A stretch of DNA of 64,000 bases from Aquibacillus sediminis (GCF_005870085.1 NZ_SZNM01000004.1:62001-126000), one strand, 5' to 3'; shown: positions 27,193 to 36,760, counted from the first letter of the stretch. The notes: a model not told the origin generated them from the sequence alone. Made by a program: numbers and translations.

Positions 27193-27330
27193 TGTAACTG
27201 GCTGTAAGCCCCCACTCCTACGAGGTAAAAGCAAATAAGATAAGTGGGGAAGAGCGTGCGGTTCTTTCCTTAAGGTACTAACAAATCATTAGGAAATGAA
27301 AGAGGACCTCACTGATTGAAGTTTCACTTA
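27193..27330 (+). repeat. Intergenic repeat family R, degenerate copy
   Basis: It contains CTGTAAGCCCCCACTC, AAGTGGGGA, GCGTGCGGTTCTTTCCTTAAGG followed by TACTAAC, and the end CACTGATTGAAGTTTCACTTA. The same order of blocks recurs at 57309-57486 and, deleted, at 54256-54365. It has no ORF, and together with the promoter at 27450 it accounts for most of the gene-free stretch 27160-27580. Confidence 0.6.
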
Positions 27331-27449
27331 GGGAACAATGTTCACTATGGGGGGTGCACAGAACTTTAGATGCGTCTAAACAGACACAATCTTACAAAAC
27401 TTTCAGGGAACTTATGACTTTAAATTCCAAATTTCTCCAAATAAATGCA

Positions 27450-27477
27450 TTAACATACGTAAAAGACATGGTATAGT
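27450..27477 (+). promoter_or_regulatory. Probable SigA promoter of ykuI
   Basis: TTAACA (27450-27455), a 16-nt spacer and TATAGT (27472-27477), about 100 bp before the ykuI start. Confidence 0.45.
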
Positions 27478-27580
27478 AATAGTATAGCTTTTTCTTTAAA
27501 AGGAATTTTTGTTATATAGTAAACTTTTATAAGAATTAGTAAATCAATAAATAATTGAAACTGAAGCAAGGGTGATACGA

Positions 27581-28795
27581 ATGGATCCATTAGATATTGT
27601 CAGTAATTTACATAACATTAAGCCTGTTTATCAACCAGTTGTTAGTGCAATAACACACGATGTAACGGGATACGAAGTGTTGGGACGTTACTATACGGGA
27701 AAGGAATGGATTAGTTTAGGTCCATTTTTTCATGATGATGATGTCCCAGAAGAATTTAAGGTAGAAGTTGACCAACATTTACTAGAAATTGCCTTGACAG
27801 ACATGGTTGCTAGTAATCAAGAAACCTATTTATTTATTAACCGTAATGCAAAACAATTGATGGTAAACGATGGACAAGATTTACTAGATACATTAATACG
27901 CTTTGAGCAAAAAGGTGTCTCGATGGGGCGCATCATTTTAGAAGTTACAGAACATGACTTTGATGAAGCTTTCGATTCTCTGCACCATCTCCTACTTTAC
28001 TATAAAACGTATGGAATACAAATTGCAGTCGATAATGTAGGAGCGAAGAGTTCCAATATAGATCGTATCAGGCAATTAAAACCACATATTTTAAAAATCG
28101 ATACTAAACTAATCCGCCGTCATAATGAGGATGGATTTCAAGATATTATGTATTCGTTGTCGATGCTAGCTCGTCGCATTGGTGCTGCATTGTTATTTGA
28201 AAATATTGAGGATAGCTATCAACTGTATGTTGCTTGGAAACATGGTGGACGTTTCTATCAAGGATATTATCTTGCCCAACCTGCTTTCAAAGGTACACCC
28301 CAATCTCCACTGCAAGTAGATGTTGCTGAAAGAGTGGAAGGGTATGTAAGGCGGGAAAAGGTATTAGTAGAAAAGCGTCTAAGGTTTATTTTGTCATGGG
28401 AGGATAAATTGAAAAAACTCTTACCACAATGGCAAGGACCGAAAAAAGTGGACGCATTTATACATGCTGTTACGAGATATTTTAATGAAGAAAGCTTTAG
28501 AATGTATATTTGTAATAGTGATGGTCAACAAATATCTTCCAACTTTCGTAAACGGAAAGATGAGTGGGTGTTAGAAGAAAACAAACGTGGCTCGAATTGG
28601 TCGTTTCGTCCCTATTTTTTAGAGAATATGATGCATATGAAAACATGGAAAAAAGCAATGCTTTCTGATGTCTATTCCGATATTGATACAAGGGAAACAA
28701 TTCGTACCTTTAGTTATCCTTTATCCGATCAACACTTTTTATTTATCGATATTCGCTATGCTTTTCTTTATGAAAATGAGTGTTTGTTGATTTAA
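27581..28795 (+). CDS. ykuI: EAL-domain c-di-GMP protein YkuI
   Basis: 404 residues, collinear with B. subtilis YkuI over its whole length. The EAL domain spans about residues 1-245, with the signature as YEVLGRY (EVL instead of EAL) and VTEHDF, VDNVGAKSSN and LKIDTKLI around the metal and substrate site. The C-terminal PAS-like YkuI_C domain runs to the end (NWSFRPYFLENMMHMKTW...IRTFSYPLSDQHFLFID). B. subtilis YkuI binds c-di-GMP but showed no hydrolysis, so it is likely a receptor. ATG 27581 is preferred over GTG 27572, which overlaps the ribosome site. Confidence 0.92.
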   Translation: MDPLDIVSNLHNIKPVYQPVVSAITHDVTGYEVLGRYYTGKEWISLGPFFHDDDVPEEFKVEVDQHLLEIALTDMVASNQETYLFINRNAKQLMVNDGQDLLDTLIRFEQKGVSMGRIILEVTEHDFDEAFDSLHHLLLYYKTYGIQIAVDNVGAKSSNIDRIRQLKPHILKIDTKLIRRHNEDGFQDIMYSLSMLARRIGAALLFENIEDSYQLYVAWKHGGRFYQGYYLAQPAFKGTPQSPLQVDVAERVEGYVRREKVLVEKRLRFILSWEDKLKKLLPQWQGPKKVDAFIHAVTRYFNEESFRMYICNSDGQQISSNFRKRKDEWVLEENKRGSNWSFRPYFLENMMHMKTWKKAMLSDVYSDIDTRETIRTFSYPLSDQHFLFIDIRYAFLYENECLLI

Positions 28796-28829
28796 TCTAT
28801 TCGTTTCGTTTCGTAATAAAAAATCAAAA

Positions 28830-28864
28830 AGCCATCTCCAAGGAGTTATTCCATAGAGATGGCT
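28830..28864 (-). terminator. Terminator behind the MFS pump gene
   Basis: AGCCATCTC / GAGATGGCT stem; on the minus strand it is followed by a T run (the AAAAA at 28825-28829). It lies 12 bp past the MFS stop. Confidence 0.75.
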
Positions 28865-28875
28865 CATTAAGTGTT

Positions 28876-30324
28876 CTATCCGTTTTGTTTGGTCATAGCT
28901 TTTTCTTCTTTTGGTGAACGTAAGAACAAGCTTAATATTAGCGCGATAAAAGCTAATAATGTACTACCAATGAATGCCCATTTAAACCCATTCATACTTG
29001 CAAGCATCGCATTCATAGAAGGGTTAAAGTCAGGGATAGGTGTAAATAAATTGGTTCCTACTGCAACAAAGGCAATTAGGATCGCTGTTCCGATCGAAGC
29101 AGATATTTGTTGTAAGGTATTCGCCATTGCCGAACCATGGGCATACCATTTTTTAGGTAATTGGTTTAATGCTGCTGTCATAACAGGCATTAAGGCAAAC
29201 GATAACCCAAACATACGGACAGCATAAATGGTGGTTAAGTACGTAAAGGACATATCTAACGATAATCTAGTAAATAAATATGTCGTGATCGTTACAATTG
29301 TTAATCCGATGATTGCCAACCATTTTGCACCATATTGGTCAAACAAACGACCCGTAATTGGTGACATAATCCCAATCACAATCGCACCAGGTAGAAGCAT
29401 AAGTCCTGATTGAAGTGGGGAGTATCCCAATACATTTTGGACAAATAACGGTAACATCGTTTCTAGTCCAATCAGTGAAATGATTGCCACTAAGGTAATG
29501 ACAATCGATAAAGTAAATACGTGGAATTTAAAAATACGAAATTCTAAGATAGGTGTTTCTAATCGTAATTGCCTCCATATAAACAGACCAATAATAACGG
29601 CTCCTATAATAATACTAATTACTACTGTTGTGCTGGTAAAGCCATGTTCGGAAGCAATACCAAATCCATATAAGAAGGAACCAAATCCAAATGACGATAA
29701 CAAGATCGACAAGACATCAATTTTTGGTTTCGTTAATTGGGTGACATCTCGCATAAACAACATTGCGACAATGATCGCGACAATGACTAGTGGAATAACG
29801 GTAATGAATAGCGCACGCCAAGAAAAATAGTTTAACAATACCCCTGATAGCGTTGGACCGATGGCAGGACCAAATGCAATCACAATACCGATTAATCCCA
29901 TCGCTGTTCCACGACGTTCAACTGGTATAATTAATAATAAGACGGTCATTAGTAAAGGTAACATAATGCCCGATCCCATTGCCTGTATCACCCTTCCAAT
30001 TATTAATACATAAAAGCTTGGGGCAATCGCCGCAAGTGTCGTTCCGATTCCAAATAATATGATTGCTGTTAAAAACAAACGTCTTGTTGTAAAACGTTCA
30101 ATCAAAAAAGCGGAAATAGGGATCATAATCCCATTCACCATTAGAAAAACAGTGGTTAGCCACTGCACTTCACCTTGGGTAATGGAAAAAGCATGTTGGA
30201 TCGTTGGAAGTGCGGTTGCGAGTAAGGTTTCATTGATGATCCCCATAAATGCCCCAGCAAGAAGCGCAGCAATCATTGCCAATTTTTGCTTTCTAGGTAT
30301 ATTTATTGGATTTATATCGTTCAT
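28876..30324 (-). CDS. MFS multidrug efflux transporter, DHA2 (EmrB/QacA) family
   Basis: 482 residues with about 14 hydrophobic segments, the DHA2 number. Motif A-like and C-like parts are visible: FLIERFTTRRLFLTAIILFG, IGRVIQAMGSGIMLPLL, and GLIGIVIAFGPAIGPTLSGVL (antiporter motif), with ETLLATALPTIQHAF in TM1. It would export drugs in exchange for protons. ATG 30324 (MNDINPIN) has AGGAGA upstream; the longer frame back to 30387 has no ribosome site. It is divergent from cidR with a 118-bp intergenic region. Confidence 0.9.
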   Translation of the reverse strand: MNDINPINIPRKQKLAMIAALLAGAFMGIINETLLATALPTIQHAFSITQGEVQWLTTVFLMVNGIMIPISAFLIERFTTRRLFLTAIILFGIGTTLAAIAPSFYVLIIGRVIQAMGSGIMLPLLMTVLLLIIPVERRGTAMGLIGIVIAFGPAIGPTLSGVLLNYFSWRALFITVIPLVIVAIIVAMLFMRDVTQLTKPKIDVLSILLSSFGFGSFLYGFGIASEHGFTSTTVVISIIIGAVIIGLFIWRQLRLETPILEFRIFKFHVFTLSIVITLVAIISLIGLETMLPLFVQNVLGYSPLQSGLMLLPGAIVIGIMSPITGRLFDQYGAKWLAIIGLTIVTITTYLFTRLSLDMSFTYLTTIYAVRMFGLSFALMPVMTAALNQLPKKWYAHGSAMANTLQQISASIGTAILIAFVAVGTNLFTPIPDFNPSMNAMLASMNGFKWAFIGSTLLAFIALILSLFLRSPKEEKAMTKQNG

Positions 30325-30442
30325 ACTATTTCTCCTTTCATGTCGTCCATAGCACAAGCAGGACGCAGCAAAGAAGAATATTACCATAGTTTAGTGTTTA
30401 ATACAATTACTATTTTAGAGGGAAAAGGAGAGTGATAAAAAA

Positions 30443-31327
30443 GTGGAATTACGTCAACTGAACTATTTTCTTGAAATAGCAAGGCATCAAAGTATTACGA
30501 AAGCAGCGGAAGTATTACATATCTCACAACCTGCATTAAGTAAAATGATTAAAAGTTTAGAACAAGAACTTCAAATGACTCTAATGGTAAGATCGAATAA
30601 GACAAGTGAAATCACCGATGCAGGTATGGTAGTGATGCAATATGCGAAAAAAATCAACGAACAACTAGCAGACATGTCGACCGTTCTAAATGAATTGACA
30701 GAATTGGAGCGAGGGGAAATACATATTGGGTTACCACCGATCATAGGGAGTTTATTTTTTCCTAATGTATTGTCGACCTTTCATAATTACTACCCAAATA
30801 TAAAAATAACAATTACAGAATATGGTGGCGCAAAAGTGGTCAAAAGTGTTGAAGAAGGAGAATTAGATGTTGGGGTCGCAGTTTTACCGGTTGATCGTAC
30901 ACTATTTCATACGTATCCATTGGTGCAAGAGGCGATGAAAGTAGTCGTACACTATGAACATCATCTAGCAAGTCGCAGTACCGTCGATCTTAGTGAATTA
31001 GAACAAGAAGAATTTATTTTTTACCATGAGGATTTTGCGCTACATGATATTATGTGGGAACAATTTATCAAGGCAGGTTATGAACCACAGATTCTGTTTA
31101 AAAGTTCGCATTGGGATTTAATGACGGAAATGGTTGCAGCGAATTTAGGGATTACGATTCTCCCTGAATCAATTTGTAAGAAAGCGAATAATCCTAATGT
31201 GAAGATCATTGAACTTACCCCCTATATCCCATGGGATCTTGCGGTTATTACGAAAAAAGATAAATATATATCTTACGCAAGTAGGGCGTTTATTGAATTC
31301 GTGAAACAGGTCTCGGACGATGCATAA
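30443..31327 (+). CDS. cidR: LysR-family regulator of cidAB
   Basis: 294 residues. The N-terminal helix-turn-helix (LRQLNYFLEIARHQSITKAA, ISQPALSKMIKSLEQEL) and a C-terminal substrate-binding domain give a standard LysR regulator. It resembles B. subtilis CidR (YwbI) and Staphylococcus CidR, which respond to acetate or pyruvate overflow and activate cidAB. The cidA and cidB homologues begin 105 bp downstream on the same strand. GTG/ATG context: AAAGGAGAG precedes the start at 30443. Confidence 0.88.
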   Translation: MELRQLNYFLEIARHQSITKAAEVLHISQPALSKMIKSLEQELQMTLMVRSNKTSEITDAGMVVMQYAKKINEQLADMSTVLNELTELERGEIHIGLPPIIGSLFFPNVLSTFHNYYPNIKITITEYGGAKVVKSVEEGELDVGVAVLPVDRTLFHTYPLVQEAMKVVVHYEHHLASRSTVDLSELEQEEFIFYHEDFALHDIMWEQFIKAGYEPQILFKSSHWDLMTEMVAANLGITILPESICKKANNPNVKIIELTPYIPWDLAVITKKDKYISYASRAFIEFVKQVSDDA

Positions 31328-31431
31328 CTAAAAGTTATACAAATCATAATTATTATGTATTTTACGAATGTTCATAAAGACAGTATGATAATAATTATTC
31401 TAAAAACGTTGATGGATAGGAGGAACCGTTT

Positions 31432-31800
31432 TTGAAAATTATTACCATATTACTGCAAATTGTCTTTATTCATATTTTTCTATTTTTGGGTGCTACTGTT
31501 CAGACATTATTCCATCTTCCTATTCCAGCTTCGATGATCGGGTTAGTATTATTGTTTTTGGCATTATCGTTACATATCATCAAACTAGAATGGGTAGAAA
31601 AAGGTGGAAATTGGTTGTTAGCAGAACTATTACTATTTTTTGTTCCTTCTGCAGTAGGGGTTGTGAATTATAATGAAATGTTTAGTTTACAAGGATTAAC
31701 GACTGTTATCATTATTGGTGTAAGTACATTTATTGTGATGGCAACAACTGCTTTTATTGCTGATCGAATCTATTTCTATAAAGAACGTGATGTACAATGA
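31432..31800 (+). CDS. cidA: CidA/LrgA-family holin-like protein
   Basis: 122 residues with four hydrophobic segments. The LrgA/CidA signature PIPASMIGLVLLFLALSL is present near residue 27, as is LFFVPSAVGVVNY near 69. The family forms oligomeric pores and is linked to programmed death, lysis and pyruvate/acetate transport (B. subtilis YwbH, YsbA). TTG 31432 has AGGAGG about 9 nt upstream. It overlaps cidB by 4 bp, indicating coupled translation. Confidence 0.9.
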   Translation: MKIITILLQIVFIHIFLFLGATVQTLFHLPIPASMIGLVLLFLALSLHIIKLEWVEKGGNWLLAELLLFFVPSAVGVVNYNEMFSLQGLTTVIIIGVSTFIVMATTAFIADRIYFYKERDVQ

Positions 31801-32486
31801 TGATCATCGTTGTAGTATGCATGACAATAGCTTTGTACGCCATTGCCAAAATCGGATATAAGAAACTTCCACTACCGATTTTTCATCCACTTTTGCTTAG
31901 TCCGATATTAATCATTGCGGTCATAATTATTTTTCATGTTTCTGCAAATCAATACTTGATTCAGGCCCAACCGTTAACGCACATGCTTGGTCCGGCAACA
32001 GTTGCATTTGCGATACCGATTTACAAACATCTAGCTGTTGTAAAAAAATATATTGGTATTATTGTAACGAGCATCACAATTGGATCGTTAGTTGCTATTT
32101 TTTCTTCTTTATTACTAGCTTTAATGGTCCACTTAAATAATAATTTTTTAGTAAGTGTATTGCCACGATCGGTTACCACACCAATTGCAATGGAAGTATC
32201 CAAAGATATTGGGGGAATCCCAACACTAACGACTGTATTTGTCATTTTGACGGGAATCATTGGTGGGATCATTGGGCCAAGTGTCATCAATGGATTGTCG
32301 ATTAAATCCCCGGTTGCCAAGGGTTTGGCGCTTGGTATGAGTGCTCATGGAGTAGGAACAAACAAAGCAATGGAATACGGCGAGCAAGCTGCTACTTTTT
32401 CCACGTTAGCTATGATTTTTGCTGCTAGTATCACGATGGTATGGGGGAAAGTGCTTATTCCATTCATTATAACCTACCTTGGCTAA
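31797..32486 (+). CDS. cidB: CidB/LrgB-family membrane protein
   Basis: 229 residues with about six hydrophobic segments. The LrgB family region is clear: LGPATVAFAIPIYKH, SVTTPIAMEVSKDIGGIPTL and AHGVGTNKAMEYGEQAATFS. It is the partner of CidA in the membrane (B. subtilis YwbG), and together they affect murein hydrolase activity and export or import of small acids. The start overlaps the cidA stop (ATGA). A bidirectional terminator follows. Confidence 0.9.
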   Translation: MMIIVVVCMTIALYAIAKIGYKKLPLPIFHPLLLSPILIIAVIIIFHVSANQYLIQAQPLTHMLGPATVAFAIPIYKHLAVVKKYIGIIVTSITIGSLVAIFSSLLLALMVHLNNNFLVSVLPRSVTTPIAMEVSKDIGGIPTLTTVFVILTGIIGGIIGPSVINGLSIKSPVAKGLALGMSAHGVGTNKAMEYGEQAATFSTLAMIFAASITMVWGKVLIPFIITYLG

Positions 32487-32510
32487 ATTTATAGAGTATT
32501 TGTGACATGA

Positions 32511-32551
32511 TAAAGGAGGGAATAATTCTTGTGTGATTATTTCCTCCTTTA
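32511..32551. terminator. Bidirectional terminator
   Basis: TAAAGGAGGGAATAAT / ATTATTTCCTCCTTTA, a 16-bp stem with one G-T pair, between convergent cidB and azoR. Confidence 0.88.
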
Positions 32552-32554
32552 TTA

Positions 32555-33220
32555 TTAGTTATGTGTGACAGTATCGTTAGCCATTTCAATCGCAGCCTTT
32601 TCCGCCTCTTGTTTTGCATGTGCCATAATTTCAGGGACTTGTTTAGGTAAATGATCCAAACCCTCCGCGATAATTGGCTTCATCACTTCCATCCCTAGGA
32701 AAGATAGAGTCTTGTCTAGGTAATGATCCCCCATCTCATATTCCTTCATTGGTCCTTCAGCATAAATCCCACCACGTGTTTGAATGTGAACTGCTTTACG
32801 ATTTGTTAATAAACCTTTCGTTCCTTCTTCTGTTCTTGTAAAGGTTTCGCCGAATTTAAACATGTTATCCATATAATCTTTCATAATAGCAGGTGTACCA
32901 AAATTCCAGAGTGGAGTAACAAATACATAATAATCTGCATTGATAAATTGATCTAGAAGTGTTTGCATCTTAGAATACTGGTTTTGTTCTGCTTCAGAAA
33001 GTTGTTCAAATGAATAGCCCATAAATGATAATTTGGCACGAGCGTACAGTAAATCTTCATCAATTCTTCCAATGTCCATACTATATAAATGTAGCCGTTC
33101 AACTTCTACATCCGGACGTGATTGTTGAAACGTTTCTAAAAACACTTCACCGATTTGAGCTCCTTTTGAGCGTTTTACCTCTGTTTTTGGATTTGCTGTT
33201 ATGTACAATAGTTTTGACAT
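32555..33220 (-). CDS. azoR: FMN-dependent NADH-azoreductase
   Basis: 221 residues, flavodoxin-like. Visible are the FMN-phosphate loop near the N-terminus (ITANPKTEVKRSKG), the family motif TPLWNFGTPAIMKDYMDNMF near residue 101, and the flavin-contact TRGGIY near 150. B. subtilis AzoR1 and AzoR2 reduce azo dyes and quinones and respond to thiol-reactive stress. ATG 33220 has AAAGGATG upstream. It is monocistronic; its terminator also serves cidB. Confidence 0.92.
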   Translation of the reverse strand: MSKLLYITANPKTEVKRSKGAQIGEVFLETFQQSRPDVEVERLHLYSMDIGRIDEDLLYARAKLSFMGYSFEQLSEAEQNQYSKMQTLLDQFINADYYVFVTPLWNFGTPAIMKDYMDNMFKFGETFTRTEEGTKGLLTNRKAVHIQTRGGIYAEGPMKEYEMGDHYLDKTLSFLGMEVMKPIIAEGLDHLPKQVPEIMAHAKQEAEKAAIEMANDTVTHN

Positions 33221-33381
33221 ATAAACATCCTTTCTCCAAATTAAAAACCTGTTAATACCATCATAATATAATTTACTATGTTATTCATTGAACATATTGT
33301 GAATTATTATATAAATGAATAGCTTCTTTTGATTAGGTTGCTTTTTCTTTGCACATAATACAGCATTTGTGAAAGGAATGA

Positions 33382-34722
33382 TTGCGAGAAGATTACTTTA
33401 ATAAGTGTATAAAGAAGCGCGTCTTTGAAAAAATAACCGATATGAAATACTTATTGCAACTATTTATTTTTATAGTATGTATCACAGTCATTTTTCCACA
33501 AACAATTAATGCTAATGAAGATGAACTTGTACGTGTTCGTTTAGAAAATCATATAGGAAATCCGTCACAACTAGACATTCATATTAAAGGAGAATATGTA
33601 ACACTAGATCCAACATTGCCAATTAAAAAAGGAGGAATTTATACACTCACGGCAACTGACGGATCGATGCATTTAAATCATTTAGATGAGACGTACCAAT
33701 TACAAGATTCCTTGGTACTTATACCAAAAGAATATGATCGAGAACATGTTATTTATATTAACGAACGACCGTATTTAGGTGCAATTGAATTCCGCCTTGA
33801 AGGGAATAATACAATACGCCCGGTCAATCAACTACCATTAGAGGATTATTTAAAAGGTGTTGTTCCATTTGAAGTATACCCTAGCTGGGGACTAGAAACT
33901 TTAAAAGCCCAAGCATTAGCAGCTAGAACCTATGCCACCACACATATCAATGAAGAAATAGATGATACAATCAAATATCAAGTTTACGGAGGTTATACGT
34001 GGAAGGAGAATACAACAAAAGCGGTTGAGCAAACAAAAGGGGAAGTGATTACGTATAACAATCGTTTAATCAGTGCCTTTTATTCAGCAAGTAATGGAGG
34101 AGTTACCGAAAGTAATGCCAATGTTTGGGGTGGGAAAAGACTAAGCTATTTCCCAATAAAAAAAGATCCCTATGATCCAGTACATTCATGGGAATTTAAG
34201 CTTCATGAAACACAAATTGATCTAGAACAAATAGAGTGGGATGACCCTAATTGGTGGGAGAATCTTGAAGAGAAGAACAAGGACATCATAGCATCTGTTA
34301 AACAACGGATAGCCAAGAACAGTTCACTTGATCAAATAAAAATTTTATCGGTACCTAAGTTTGAACTGTCTAATCAGAGACTAGCTTCTGAACGTAGAAC
34401 GAAGGGATCGATAACGATTGACTATTTACAACGATTATTTGACGGTACCGTGCTATTTCGTCAATTTAAAATGGAAGATATTCCATTAAATAAAATTCGA
34501 CCAATGATTGGCGGGACTAGATTTAAAAGTTATTTGATTGACTCTCTTGAAAAACAAGCTGGCATATACACGATGAAAGGTCGTGGATATGGCCATGGTG
34601 TTGGCATGAGTCAATGGGGGGCACAAGTTATGGGAGAAAATGGCCACTCCTACCGAGATATTATTGACTTTTATTATCCAGGAACTGAAGTCTCTTCCTA
34701 TAAGGATATACAAGGCGGGTAG
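33382..34722 (+). CDS. SpoIID/LytB-domain protein
   Basis: 446 residues. A signal segment (LLQLFIFIVCITVIFPQTINA) sits near residues 23-43, so the protein is exported or membrane-held. The SpoIID/LytB core is clear: PLEDYLKGVVPFEVYPSW, LKAQALAARTYA with catalytic-type Glu, SAFYSASNGGVTE, and the end GRGYGHGVGMSQWGAQVMG. SpoIID-type enzymes are lytic transglycosylases that cut denuded glycan strands during engulfment or germination. TTG 33382 has GAAAGGA upstream; ATG 33442 would shorten the leader. Monocistronic. Confidence 0.88.
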   Translation: MREDYFNKCIKKRVFEKITDMKYLLQLFIFIVCITVIFPQTINANEDELVRVRLENHIGNPSQLDIHIKGEYVTLDPTLPIKKGGIYTLTATDGSMHLNHLDETYQLQDSLVLIPKEYDREHVIYINERPYLGAIEFRLEGNNTIRPVNQLPLEDYLKGVVPFEVYPSWGLETLKAQALAARTYATTHINEEIDDTIKYQVYGGYTWKENTTKAVEQTKGEVITYNNRLISAFYSASNGGVTESNANVWGGKRLSYFPIKKDPYDPVHSWEFKLHETQIDLEQIEWDDPNWWENLEEKNKDIIASVKQRIAKNSSLDQIKILSVPKFELSNQRLASERRTKGSITIDYLQRLFDGTVLFRQFKMEDIPLNKIRPMIGGTRFKSYLIDSLEKQAGIYTMKGRGYGHGVGMSQWGAQVMGENGHSYRDIIDFYYPGTEVSSYKDIQGG

Positions 34723-34742
34723 CGGACAGTGCTACCCGTTTT
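34716..34742 (+). terminator. Terminator overlapping the SpoIID-like stop
   Basis: CGGGTAGC / GCTACCCG stem with TTTT after it. The stem begins within the last codons of the SpoIID-like gene. From 34743 to 34929 nothing else is seen. Confidence 0.75.
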
Positions 34743-34929
34743 ACATGGAACAGATAAGAAGGAATACAGGAAAAGCCAAGCCAACTCAACTCCACACCTA
34801 GCTTCGATAATCCTCTTTTGGGGAACAAGCGCTACACCGGGACTTGTCGAAAACTTGTCGGAGGTGACAACCAACGCTTTATCCTTATGTTTAATAATAC
34901 AACAGTTGCAACAAAGACATATTGAATTA

Positions 34930-35316
34930 TTAACTGTTTTCAACAATCACAAGTGTTCCTTTGTTTGTCATGTTAACCTTTGTTATACTGTCAGTCGGGA
35001 AAATAAATGTCCATGGCATTGATGTCTGTGGTGCAATGTGTAGTGTTGGCAGACTAAAGGAATACTCCGCTACCATGTTGTTATTTACGCTGTATTGAAT
35101 GGTTGCATCATCAAAACGAACCATTTCTGTTGTTGTATTATGTACAAGCGTTGTCACTAAAAGATCCCCGCTATGATTGACAGCGTGCCATAATACGGTG
35201 AATTGTATTGGTATATCTTCTTGAAGCATAACTTCTAAAAAAGTCTTTTCTATTTGTTCTCGGTCCTGCTTACTTATCGTTTTATTCCATGAATTTTCAA
35301 ATTGTAGTTTCTGCAT
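34930..35316 (-). CDS. SLAP domain-containing protein
   Basis: 128 residues. The protein is one SLAP-type domain, as found in accessory-Sec S-layer assembly proteins of Bacillales. Diagnostic stretches are WNKTISKQDREQIEKTFLEV, HSGDLLVTTLVHNTT, and LPTLHIAPQTSMPWTFIFP. No signal peptide is visible. ATG 35316 has AAGGGGGAAA upstream; the frame is open 32 codons further but without a ribosome site. An interrupted reading frame lies just upstream on the same strand. Function at the cell surface is inferred. Confidence 0.7.
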   Translation of the reverse strand: MQKLQFENSWNKTISKQDREQIEKTFLEVMLQEDIPIQFTVLWHAVNHSGDLLVTTLVHNTTTEMVRFDDATIQYSVNNNMVAEYSFSLPTLHIAPQTSMPWTFIFPTDSITKVNMTNKGTLVIVENS

Positions 35317-35353
35317 GGTTTCCCCCTTATAATCTACATTCGCTTTAAAATAT

Positions 35354-35584
35354 TCAAGCGTCTCTCGTAAATGAACGCCAGTGGTGTGCATATAACTCCG
35401 GACAATCGTCAATAATGTTAGCTAATAGAAAATTCAATTTGTGATCGTTACTAGCTTCTGCAACCGAATTATATTCGTTTAACTGTTTTTCCAGCTGTAC
35501 AATTTGATCGATGTTGTTTCCTTCTTAATGTTTCTCAATGTTACTTATGACCGAATGTATAATAGTATCAAATAATTGTTCCAT
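35354..35584 (-). pseudogene. Short reading frame interrupted by an in-frame stop
   Basis: ATG 35584 has a GGAGAA ribosome site and starts MEQLFDTIIHSVISNIEKH. A TAA follows at 35525-35527, after which the same frame runs on for 57 codons (EGNNIDQIVQLEKQLNEYN...IDDCPELYAHHWRSF). The amino-acid make-up after the stop looks protein-like (amphipathic Leu/Glu/Asn). I take it as a broken gene upstream of the SLAP gene. Not recognised; it could also be two tiny ORFs. Confidence 0.35.
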
Positions 35585-35740
35585 AATTTTCTCCTAATAA
35601 CGGCGTTAGTTGGACTACAGACGTTATTTACGGTATGATGCTGGTAGTATTTGAAAAAATAGTACAGTTTGTCCAAATATGGTAAGAAGTTTAACAAATG
35701 AATAAACATTGGGCAAATTTATGTTGGAGGTTATGGACAG

Positions 35741-36520
35741 ATGGAAGATTTACTACAATTGAAAAATAAACCGATTGTGATCATGGGGGTTGCTAACCAG
35801 CGAAGTTTAGCTTGGGGCGTAGCGAGATCCCTACACAAAGCAGGAGCTAAATTAATTTTTACATATCGAAAAGAACGTTCACTAAGTAAACTGAACAAAT
35901 TATTAGAAGAAGCTTCAATTAACGCAGAGCTTGTCGTTCAATGTGATGTCAATGATGACGAGAGTATCCATGGCGCCTTTCAACAGATTGGCGAAAAAGT
36001 TGGCAAAATTCATGGTGTCATTCACTCGATTGCTTTTGCGCATGGGGAGGATTTAAAAGCGTCTTTTGCTGAGACATCTAGAAGTGGGTACGCATTTGCT
36101 CAAGACACAAGTGCCTATTCGTTGATCGCGGTCGCTAGAGAAGCGAAGCCATTTTTAACTGATGGAAGTTCAATCGTAACGATGAGCGCACTTGGAGCAG
36201 AACGTGCGCTTGATGGCTATAAAGTAATGGGAGTAGCCAAAGCTGCACTTGAATCCTCTATGAAGTATTTAGCTCTGGATTTAGGAGAGGATAATATCCG
36301 AGTCAATGCGATTTCGGCTGGTCCGATTCGAACACTTGCAGCAAAAGGAATTCCATCTTTTAACCAAATGCTAAAAGAAATTGAAGAAAAAGCACCATTG
36401 AAACGTAATGTGACTCAAGAAGAGGTTGGGGACATGACGGTTACCCTACTTAGTCCGCTATCACGTGCGGTAACTGGTGAAGTGGTTCATGTGGATTGTG
36501 GGTATAGTATTGTTGGGTGA
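35741..36520 (+). CDS. fabI: Enoyl-[acyl-carrier-protein] reductase FabI
   Basis: 259 residues. FabI features: the NAD-binding GVANQRSLAWGVARSLHKAG, the CDVNDDESI adenine contact, SIAFAHGEDL, and the Tyr/Lys site AERALDGYKVMGVAKAALE, then NAISAGPIRTLAAKGI. It carries out the last reduction of each fatty acid elongation cycle and is the triclosan target. ATG 35741 has TTGGAGGTT upstream. It stands alone with a strong terminator. The Tyr-X6-Tyr-type spacing and the length are typical of B. subtilis FabI. Confidence 0.93.
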   Translation: MEDLLQLKNKPIVIMGVANQRSLAWGVARSLHKAGAKLIFTYRKERSLSKLNKLLEEASINAELVVQCDVNDDESIHGAFQQIGEKVGKIHGVIHSIAFAHGEDLKASFAETSRSGYAFAQDTSAYSLIAVAREAKPFLTDGSSIVTMSALGAERALDGYKVMGVAKAALESSMKYLALDLGEDNIRVNAISAGPIRTLAAKGIPSFNQMLKEIEEKAPLKRNVTQEEVGDMTVTLLSPLSRAVTGEVVHVDCGYSIVG

Positions 36521-36562
36521 TTCTCGTTCGATTGGTCCCATCCATGAATAAAGGTTAAACTA

Positions 36563-36604
36563 AAAAACAGTCATCGCACTATGTTGCGATGACTGTTTTT
36601 ATAT
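36563..36604 (+). terminator. Rho-independent terminator of fabI
   Basis: AAAAACAGTCATCGCA / TGCGATGACTGTTTTT, a perfect 16-bp stem with a 6-nt loop. Confidence 0.92.
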
Positions 36605-36760
36605 AGGTTTATCGTCAACCAAAAGTTATTAAGCAATAAATAACAATGAATCCATCATCTAAAAATATGAAAGGATATGAAGGTTAGTTATAGAATAGTA
36701 TTTTAAAGAAATGAGGAAGATTCTAGAGTGAAGGAAATATTAGAGTATGGAGGGGATTTG

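Noticed and set aside
34729-35022. 97-residue plus-strand ORF after the SpoIID-like gene
   Set aside because: It begins inside the terminator, overlaps the SLAP gene antisense, and lacks a ribosome site.
35641-35740. FapR operator in front of fabI
   Set aside because: No dyad close to ATTAGTACCTAGTCTTAAT could be found; TAGTAC alone is not enough.
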